The notes beneath the pieces were generated by a model, which was given only the letters and a program-made list of their open reading frames with translations, was not told where the DNA came from and made no database searches. A DNA stretch of 11,906 nucleotides from CAYJMQ01 sp964371555 (GTDB taxonomy: Bacteria > Bdellovibrionota > JACOXK01 > 2-02-FULL-40-11): assembly GCA_964371555.1 (NCBI GenBank), contig CAYJMQ010000056.1, positions 1 to 11,906 of the forward strand. The letters are read 5' to 3'. This document shows positions 5,747-11,906 of the stretch, one piece after another. The position numbers and the translations under genes are program-made. How positions within the stretch are numbered: the first letter of the stretch is position 1; each line of letters begins with the position of its first letter.

Positions 5747-8700
5747 ATGATGAAGACCCGAAAGTGGATTATTCTGACTGTTGTTTTTTTATTTTTCGCG
5801 GGCGTTTTCTACATTTCAAAAGCCCGCGTTTCAAATCTCTTGTTAAAACCCTACCTTGAGAGAACGTTTTCCAAGTCCCTGGGCATAAAAATCGGGATTA
5901 AACATGTCGATTTTTCGGTTACGGACAGGTCTCTTAATATTTATGAGGTTACTTCCCCTTCTCTTCTTATGATTCCTGAAATTCATTCAACCATTGAACT
6001 TTGGCAGCTTTTTTTGGGGCGGCTGATATTAAAGAATGTGAAGATTCTAAAGCCAACCTTAACCTGGGATCATGATACCCAAAAGATCATGAAGATCCAA
6101 AAAATTCCTTATACCCCCTGGCATCCCTCTTTTAGATTAAAACTAAAAAATCTTGCGATTGAGCGGGCCAATATTAAACTAAAGACCCCTTTTCTGGAAT
6201 TAGACTCTGAGGAATTAAACTTCGAAATGACTCCGCAAAAAAATAGCCGTTATGGCATGAAGCTCACTTTTGAGCCAACGAAATTTATTTACCAGAATCT
6301 CCCCTTGCGCGCGGATCATGTCGCCGTTTCCGGAAGCTTTTCACGAAAAGAGGGATTTCTTGGCGCTGTCACCTTAAAAAAAATATCGGTTAAAGATAAA
6401 ACTCTCCCGATGGCAACCTTTTCTGTTGCTTATGAGAAGGGGGTCGTCCAGATAGACAAACTGAATTTGCAAAGCCCCTTTGGCCCCCTTGCTATCAGGG
6501 CGTCTTTCCCATTGAAAACGCAAATTCATCTCCCTCTTTTCGTGGCAAAATTTTTTATCAATGATATCCCGTTTATATTCCAGAAAGAGGACATTGAGGA
6601 TCAGAACCATTTCCGGATTTATTCAAATAGCATTGTTTTAGAAAAAATTTTCCAGACCCCTTTTCAGATATCAGGGGGGGGATCATGGAATTCGGATGTC
6701 TATGTCCGAAACGGCGGCATCGAATGCACATCCCATGTTCAGTTCGAAGGGTTTTCTGTGGGCCCTGTTTTTCTTGGAACTATGAAAGGAATAATGAAGT
6801 GGACCCCTTCAGAAATTTCTTCTGAATTGACGTTCAAAGGTTCGCCCCTCTCCACGGAAGGAAAGTTCACAGCCTCTTTAAATCTGGCACCCAAAAAAAT
6901 ATCGGGGAGCGGATTTTTATCGCTTAAAGACTTTGTGGTAAAAAAGGAAAGATTTGCCTCCCTTTTGCTTCCTTTCACATTAACTTCCAATGGTATTCAC
7001 TTTCCAAACATTGATCTTCATAAAAAGAAAGGACACCTTTATATTCAGGGTTCCATTTTTCGGGACAAATCGCTGAACATAAAAATCCACTCTCAAGATC
7101 TGGCAGCGGAGGAGTTTGACACCCTCCCTGCTTTTTACCGTGGACCGGCCCAGCTGGATGCCAGCATTTATGGAAAGATTCATAATCCATCCGCCGACTT
7201 ATACTTAACCATTCAGGAGTTGTGGCTTGAAAAAATGGGGAATGGTTTATCGTATATTAAGGGAAGCCTGAGAGATAAAAAAATTTCCCTCGAGGCAAAC
7301 CTATTGGGGGGAGGGTGGATACAGACTGCCGAGATCCAGTGGAAAAAAGATTTTCCGTATGAATCGAGGCTGCAACTTTCCAAATTTAATTTTGTGCCTT
7401 ATGTCCCTTTTTTCAGAAAGGAGGTATTTAAATCAAAAGGATTATTAACAGGAACCGTGCTGTTGGCCGGATCTCTACATCGGCTTTCGGGATCATCCCT
7501 ATCAGCTGATTTCTCAGAAATCAGGCTTTCCAGATCCGAATATGAAATTTACAACTCACAGCCCCTTAAGGTGCAATTAAATCAGGGCATGTGGGAACTT
7601 AAATCCGTCCGGTTTACCGGCGCCGATACCGCGCTGATGTTGGAAGGGTCCCTGTCGCAGGATGGAAATCTCAATCTTGTTGTGGAGGGTGATCTCAATA
7701 ATGAAATTTTTGCGCTCATGGTTTCATCTTTTGAAAAAAGCAGCGGCAAGGCGAAAGTTTCCTGGCGTGTCGGCGGATCACTTAAGAATCCCATCTTTTT
7801 TGGGAACTACTTTCTTTCGAATGGAGTCATTAAAACATCCTGGTTTCCCCATACCTTTGAACAGCTAAACGCAAATATTACGTTTAGCAAAAATAAAATT
7901 TCAATCCATAAACTAGATGGGGAATTGGGGGGGGGCAAAATCGGCGCGAGCGGCGACATTCTTTTAAAGTCCCCTCACAGCCCCCAAATCGATATTCAGG
8001 TTGACATCTCCGATGCGCAAATACAATACCCGCCTTTCTCCGGGTTGTCTGGCCGGGTGTCTGGCTCCCTTTACTTAAAGGGCATTGAAAAACCTTATGA
8101 GCTGAAAGGGAATCTGGCGCTTTCAGAAGTTCTCTATAAAGAAAATATTGATTGGGAATCTGAAATTCTCAACTTTAAAAGGAAGCCTTATTTTCCAAAA
8201 TCCCTGGAAACGCGCAAACCAACGCTCAAGTATCATATTTCTATTTTAGCGCCTAAAAATGTTTTTGTTAAAAACAACCTGGCAGATCTCGAGGCTGGGA
8301 TGGATCTTCTGCTCAGCGGCACCAATGATCAGATGATTCTGATCGGCAAGATGGAGCTTATTTCAGGAACAGCGGTCTTTAAAGAAACCACATTCAAACT
8401 GAATTCCCTGCATATTATTTTTGATAACCCCGTGGAAATAGATCCAAAATTTTCAATCCTCTCGGAAGCAACCGTTCAGGAATATAAAATTTCTCTTGGG
8501 ATAGAAGGGACACTTTCGAAATATAACATACGCCTCTCCTCCCAGCCCCCGCTTCCGGAAAGCGACATTGTTTCATTGCTCACATTCGGCGCGTTGCGCT
8601 CAGAAATCGAAAAACAGGAATCTCTGGATGTCACATCGCTTGAATTGGGTTCACTTTTCTTTGGCGGGGTTCAAAAGGCGGTTGAATCTGCCGCAAAAAA

Positions 8701-8983
8701 GTCGCTGGGCCTGAAATTCAGACTCAGCCCTTCCTACTCCGACACGAAACATGCAACCGCTCCACGGCTTCTCATTGGCAAGGCCATTGCCAAAAACATC
8801 GATGCAACCTTTAGCTCCATGTTTGATAAAAGCTCTGTTTTTTCCGAAAAGGAACTTAATTTAAAGTACAATCTTCATAAAAACCTCTCTTTTTTGGGGT
8901 TTTTTGAAGACCGAAGCGAAGAAGAATTACAAGATAACGCGAGCTTCGGCCTCGATTTTAAAGTACAATTCGAATTCAAATGA
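5747..8983 (+). CDS. tamB: TamB-like translocation/assembly protein (DUF490 family)
   Basis: The 1078-residue protein has one N-terminal membrane segment (about 7-23) after a short basic start, so it should be anchored in the inner membrane with the rest in the periplasm. The long middle part consists of beta-strand-rich, AsmA/TamB-like repeats, the fold that makes a hydrophobic groove across the periplasm in this superfamily. The C-terminal DUF490-type region (about 750-1078) contains PPLPESDIVSLLTFG (934-948), very close to the TamB signature, and ends in alternating beta sequence (FGLDFKVQFEFK). TamB-family proteins work with an Omp85 partner in outer-membrane protein insertion or phospholipid transport. 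Here the next gene, overlapping by 4 bases (ATGA), encodes such a partner. Two ATG codons stand in tandem at 5747 and 5750 with no clear ribosome site, so start choice is uncertain by one residue. The coding sequence contains a G8 run (residues 310-312) and a G9 run (727-729). Confidence 0.88.
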   Translation: MMKTRKWIILTVVFLFFAGVFYISKARVSNLLLKPYLERTFSKSLGIKIGIKHVDFSVTDRSLNIYEVTSPSLLMIPEIHSTIELWQLFLGRLILKNVKILKPTLTWDHDTQKIMKIQKIPYTPWHPSFRLKLKNLAIERANIKLKTPFLELDSEELNFEMTPQKNSRYGMKLTFEPTKFIYQNLPLRADHVAVSGSFSRKEGFLGAVTLKKISVKDKTLPMATFSVAYEKGVVQIDKLNLQSPFGPLAIRASFPLKTQIHLPLFVAKFFINDIPFIFQKEDIEDQNHFRIYSNSIVLEKIFQTPFQISGGGSWNSDVYVRNGGIECTSHVQFEGFSVGPVFLGTMKGIMKWTPSEISSELTFKGSPLSTEGKFTASLNLAPKKISGSGFLSLKDFVVKKERFASLLLPFTLTSNGIHFPNIDLHKKKGHLYIQGSIFRDKSLNIKIHSQDLAAEEFDTLPAFYRGPAQLDASIYGKIHNPSADLYLTIQELWLEKMGNGLSYIKGSLRDKKISLEANLLGGGWIQTAEIQWKKDFPYESRLQLSKFNFVPYVPFFRKEVFKSKGLLTGTVLLAGSLHRLSGSSLSADFSEIRLSRSEYEIYNSQPLKVQLNQGMWELKSVRFTGADTALMLEGSLSQDGNLNLVVEGDLNNEIFALMVSSFEKSSGKAKVSWRVGGSLKNPIFFGNYFLSNGVIKTSWFPHTFEQLNANITFSKNKISIHKLDGELGGGKIGASGDILLKSPHSPQIDIQVDISDAQIQYPPFSGLSGRVSGSLYLKGIEKPYELKGNLALSEVLYKENIDWESEILNFKRKPYFPKSLETRKPTLKYHISILAPKNVFVKNNLADLEAGMDLLLSGTNDQMILIGKMELISGTAVFKETTFKLNSLHIIFDNPVEIDPKFSILSEATVQEYKISLGIEGTLSKYNIRLSSQPPLPESDIVSLLTFGALRSEIEKQESLDVTSLELGSLFFGGVQKAVESAAKKSLGLKFRLSPSYSDTKHATAPRLLIGKAIAKNIDATFSSMFDKSSVFSEKELNLKYNLHKNLSFLGFFEDRSEEELQDNASFGLDFKVQFEFK

Positions 8984-11757
8984 AGGTAGCCTCTCACTTT
9001 TGGATTGTTTTTTTCCTCTGCCTTCCTTCGGTTATCCTCGCGTCTGAATTCGAAGGAAAAGTAATTTCTGATATAAAAATCATCGCCCCTCCCGAAGCAG
9101 AGATGTCTGAAATAAGCGCGCAACTCATGTCTTTAAAGAGGATGCCCTTTTCATCAAAAAAAACAAACGACTTAATAAAATCCCTTTATCTGACTGAAAG
9201 ATTTCATGATATTTCGGTTCACATTCTGACTATCGATCAAAAGAAAATCCAGCTTTCTTTCAGGTTTGAACTGGCAAAACGAATCGAGACCATTCAGTTT
9301 AGCGGAAACCATCTATTCTCGGATATCGCGCTCCTTCGAAGCATTGACTCGGCCGAAAACAGTCTTCTTAATGAAAATACCCTTCTTGCAGACAGGGTTG
9401 CATTAGAAGATCTCTATCGTGAAGCGGGTTATTTCAACACAAAGATTCGTGTTCATTTTTTTGGGCCAGTCAAACCGCATCTGATTCAGCTTTCTTATGA
9501 AATTGAAGAGGGCGCCCCGGCCATTGTTGAAGAATTCCTGGTTGATTCCGAAGGAAAACCCAAATCCCCCAAATCCAAAGAACTGCAACCCCTTTTTTCG
9601 ATAGAAAAAAGGGATATTTACAGGCCGCGGCAGTTCAGGGAAGAAATTTTAAACTTAAAGAAATATTTTCTGGAGCATCGATATCTTTCCGCGCAAATTC
9701 TTCCGGAAATAACAACATTTAATAACGATAAATCGCTGGTGAAGATCTATCTAAAAACTATCCCCGGCCCGCAGTTTTTTTTCGAATTTGAAGGAAATAC
9801 CGAATTCCCGGAGTATGAATTGCTCTCTCCATTAAGAACTTTTGAGGCAGCGGCGCCGCGTGTTACCGTTGATGACCTCCTAAAACACATTGTTCTTCTC
9901 TATAAACAGGAAGGATTCTATCACGCGCAAGCTTCTTACCACTCTTATTCAGACGCGGGCAGAAACAGACGCCTCATTCATTTTAAACTTGACACATTTG
10001 AACCCGTAAAAATAGAAAAGATTCTCATTCAGGGAAATCGTCATTTCGATGAGGCCTTTTATCTTGATTTTATCCATGAAAATGGTCCGGAATTGCTTTT
10101 AAAAAAACGATTTTACGAGAATGATTTTGAAACAGTCTCGCGGCTTCTGACCGACCACCTGAAAACAAAGGGGTTTTTGTTTCCAAAAGTATCTCTTCGG
10201 TCTTTAAACTGGGACTCTAAAAAAACTTCTGTTTCCCCGGAACTCCAGATTGAAGAAGGGCCCCAAACCAGGATTTCCGAAATTCAAATCACAGGCAGCC
10301 GGTTCTTCAGCCATTCAGATATTCTAAATCAGATGCGGCTCCCTCTTGATACGCCCCTTAATTTATTTCAACTGGAGCTCGGTCTTAAAAAACTTGCGGA
10401 TTTTTACGCGGAACATGGTTTTTTAAAGTTTGTCATAAAAAACGCCGGTTCAGAACAGATGATCCGTTATTCAAAAGATTTTACCTCGGCAGTTCTTAAA
10501 CTGGATTTACAAGAAGGTCCGCAGACGAAAATCGGCAATTTGGTTTTTAGGGGTGCCCTAAGAACTCGAAACCGCGTCATTAAAAGAGAACTCTTTTTTA
10601 AAAAGGGGGATTTATGGAATCCCCAGAATATTCAAAAGTCAGAAAATCAACTCTTAAGGCTGGGGCTATTTAGCAACGTAAAAATCACTCCCGTCAGCGG
10701 GGAGTTTAAGGAAGGGGAGACGGATGTTCTTATCGAAACCCTCGAGAGGCTTCCTGGATTGACCGAATTTGGCGGCGGGTTTGCAAATGACGATGGTTTG
10801 AGAGGATTTGCGGGGGTGGCCTACAGAAATGCCGGCGGATGGAATCGGGTTATTTCATTGCGCGCGGAAGTAAACAGGCCCGTGCATAAATTCAAATTCC
10901 TCGAAAGGGAAATTCAGGTCGGTTTTTCAGAGCCGTACCTTGCGGGAATTCCCCTGGTTGCCAGATTCAATCTTTCACATCGAAAAGAAGGAACGCTTCC
11001 CTTTGATGAACGCTCTACAGAAGCCAAAATCAGCCTCGACAAACGGTTTTTTGATTTTATAAGAGCAACACTGCAATATAGTTATGATTTCAGGCATATT
11101 TTCAGGGCGGTCAATCCTGCCGATGTTCAGAAAGATGTTGCCGCGGCTATTGGCCCGATCATAAACTTTGATTTCAGGGATGACCCATTTAATCCATCGA
11201 AGGGATCTCTTCATTCGCTTTCCTCATTTATTTATCTTCCCGAAATTGGCAGCAATGAAAATGTCGATTTGGTCCGCACCAAATATGTGACCAGTTGGTA
11301 CTTTACCCCCTCGTCCTGGCTAACCCTTGTTTTATTTGGAGGCGTGGGCTATGCGCGCTCTCTTTCTGACATTGACCCCATTCCAGCAGATTTAAGATTC
11401 TATCTCGGGGGCCGCGCCACGATTCGCGGCTTCCAGGAAGACGAAATTGGTTCCGACACAAAAAATAAAAAAATCATTGAGAATTCATTTGTCAATTATA
11501 AAGCTGAATTTCGCGTGCCGCTTATCAGAGATTTTGGCGCTGCCCTTTTCTTCGATGGCGGGAATGTTTTCTTTGATGACATCGACCATCCTGAATCTAC
11601 CGTCAGCGATTTTAAACATTCCTTCGGTCCCGGACTTCGTTATACCACCCCCATCGGCCCGGTCAGCCTCGATTATGGTTTTAGAATTTCGAAAAAAGAG
11701 AGCAATGCCTATTTTGTCGAACCCGGCCGCCTGCATTTTTCGATTGGGATCTTTTGA
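8980..11757 (+). CDS. Omp85/BamA-TamA family protein with about seven POTRA repeats
   Basis: The 925-residue protein has a Sec signal peptide (1-21, with a cleavage site after VILA or LAS). Seven POTRA-like units follow at about residues 26-98, 100-182, 183-263, 264-342, 343-430, 431-515 and 516-590. Most have a closing strand such as EEGAP, IPGPQ or EGPQT, a new strand of the I-x-F-x-G-N type, and a mid-domain aromatic motif such as AGYFNTKI, EGFYHAQA, KGFLFPKV or HGFLKFVI. Residues about 591-925 fit a 16-strand barrel. They include FYLGGRATIRGFQEDEIG (807-824) with the Omp85 lid-loop R-G-F (816-818), and a C-terminal Phe as in outer-membrane proteins. Omp85 proteins insert or export proteins at the outer membrane. 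Overlap with tamB favours a TamA-type role, while the POTRA number and the SurA-like neighbour favour BamA. I cannot decide between them. TamA of E. coli has three POTRAs and BamA five. The start overlaps the tamB stop (ATGA). Confidence 0.9.
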   Translation: MKVASHFWIVFFLCLPSVILASEFEGKVISDIKIIAPPEAEMSEISAQLMSLKRMPFSSKKTNDLIKSLYLTERFHDISVHILTIDQKKIQLSFRFELAKRIETIQFSGNHLFSDIALLRSIDSAENSLLNENTLLADRVALEDLYREAGYFNTKIRVHFFGPVKPHLIQLSYEIEEGAPAIVEEFLVDSEGKPKSPKSKELQPLFSIEKRDIYRPRQFREEILNLKKYFLEHRYLSAQILPEITTFNNDKSLVKIYLKTIPGPQFFFEFEGNTEFPEYELLSPLRTFEAAAPRVTVDDLLKHIVLLYKQEGFYHAQASYHSYSDAGRNRRLIHFKLDTFEPVKIEKILIQGNRHFDEAFYLDFIHENGPELLLKKRFYENDFETVSRLLTDHLKTKGFLFPKVSLRSLNWDSKKTSVSPELQIEEGPQTRISEIQITGSRFFSHSDILNQMRLPLDTPLNLFQLELGLKKLADFYAEHGFLKFVIKNAGSEQMIRYSKDFTSAVLKLDLQEGPQTKIGNLVFRGALRTRNRVIKRELFFKKGDLWNPQNIQKSENQLLRLGLFSNVKITPVSGEFKEGETDVLIETLERLPGLTEFGGGFANDDGLRGFAGVAYRNAGGWNRVISLRAEVNRPVHKFKFLEREIQVGFSEPYLAGIPLVARFNLSHRKEGTLPFDERSTEAKISLDKRFFDFIRATLQYSYDFRHIFRAVNPADVQKDVAAAIGPIINFDFRDDPFNPSKGSLHSLSSFIYLPEIGSNENVDLVRTKYVTSWYFTPSSWLTLVLFGGVGYARSLSDIDPIPADLRFYLGGRATIRGFQEDEIGSDTKNKKIIENSFVNYKAEFRVPLIRDFGAALFFDGGNVFFDDIDHPESTVSDFKHSFGPGLRYTTPIGPVSLDYGFRISKKESNAYFVEPGRLHFSIGIF

Positions 11758-11805
11758 TTTAAAAACCTCGATTGCCATTTTAAGTAACGGGTGATAGGAG
11801 AAATA
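11758..11805 (+). promoter_or_regulatory. Short gap with strong ribosome site for the SurA-like gene
   Basis: This 48-base gap is the longest one inside the cluster. It contains no hairpin-plus-T-run terminator and no obvious promoter, so the last gene is probably co-transcribed. AGGAG at 11796-11800 lies 5 bases before an ATG at 11806 and 8 bases before a second ATG at 11809, so either could be used. The spacing to 11809 is the more typical one. Confidence 0.6.
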
Positions 11806-11906
11806 ATGATGCATTATAAGTTTATAATTTCCTTCATCTTCTTCCTTATACTGCTGGAATCTCCCGCTGTCCGCGCCAAAATTATCGACCGCATTGTTGC
11901 GATCGT
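11806..11906 (+). CDS. SurA-like periplasmic isomerase, N-terminal fragment
   Basis: Only the first 33 codons are inside the window; the gene continues past the end. The product starts with Met-Met-His-Tyr-Lys and a hydrophobic core (FIISFIFFLILLESP), then VRA as a likely signal-peptidase site. The mature part begins KIIDRIVAIV. That opening (a few residues, then a V-D-R-I-V-A-V-V-type strand soon after cleavage) is typical of SurA and related periplasmic parvulin-type chaperones, in which a strand at the mature N-terminus precedes the N-terminal helical domain. SurA carries unfolded outer-membrane proteins to the BamA complex, which fits the Omp85 gene directly upstream. The evidence is short: no parvulin domain can be seen, and another exported protein with a similar start cannot be excluded. 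Confidence 0.55.
   Translation, partial: MMHYKFIISFIFFLILLESPAVRAKIIDRIVAI

Noticed and set aside
11485..11814. 109-codon minus-strand frame opposite the end of the Omp85 gene
   Set aside because: It covers the conserved barrel C-terminus in antisense and has no start signal of its own.

Overview
The window reads as a chromosomal segment of a diderm (Gram-negative-type) bacterium. It encodes a TamB-like inner-membrane protein, an Omp85/BamA-family outer-membrane protein, and the signal-peptide start of a SurA-like periplasmic isomerase. These three functions make sense only in a cell with an outer membrane. Base composition looks moderate, slightly AT-rich in the operon and visibly more GC-rich in the FG-GAP gene. 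No rRNA or tRNA gene is present, and the genus cannot be named from the sequence. The gene layout would fit an uncultured deltaproteobacterium-like or similar diderm lineage, but that is a guess.

Left part (1-2455), accessory in character. Positions 1-302 hold no convincing gene but carry a compact palindromic repeat near 36-68. Positions 303-869 (+) encode what looks like only the C-terminal, coiled-coil part of a large serine recombinase, lacking the catalytic domain, so it is probably a mobile-element remnant. It meets, tail to tail with a 4-base overlap, a minus-strand gene (866-2455). That gene encodes a secreted seven-repeat FG-GAP (integrin-alpha-like) beta-propeller with seven calcium-binding loops.

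Right part (2579 to the window end), one co-directional cluster on the + strand. The order is TPR protein, aroQ (type II dehydroquinase), M24B Xaa-Pro-type peptidase, second TPR protein, tamB-like, Omp85 with about seven POTRA repeats, and SurA-like (cut by the window end). Genes are packed with 4-base ATGA overlaps, a 16-base overlap, or gaps of 0-5 bases. The exception is 48 bases before the last gene, which has its own strong Shine-Dalgarno sequence. A good extended -10 promoter sits 11 bases before the first start codon and would give a nearly leaderless transcript. The last three genes form an outer-membrane biogenesis module: a periplasm-spanning lipid/protein conduit (TamB), an outer-membrane insertase-like barrel, and a chaperone for unfolded outer-membrane proteins. 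The first part carries the aroQ-peptidase pair that is often found next to efp elsewhere (for example yqhS-yqhT-efp in Bacillus subtilis). Here it is followed by TPR and tamB genes instead.

The most noteworthy features are the high POTRA count, the repeated G8-G9 homopolymers inside the + strand coding sequences, and the G8 run at the TPR/aroQ junction. At that junction a one-base slip would fuse the two proteins. No CRISPR array, toxin-antitoxin pair, phage module or intrinsic terminator was found.
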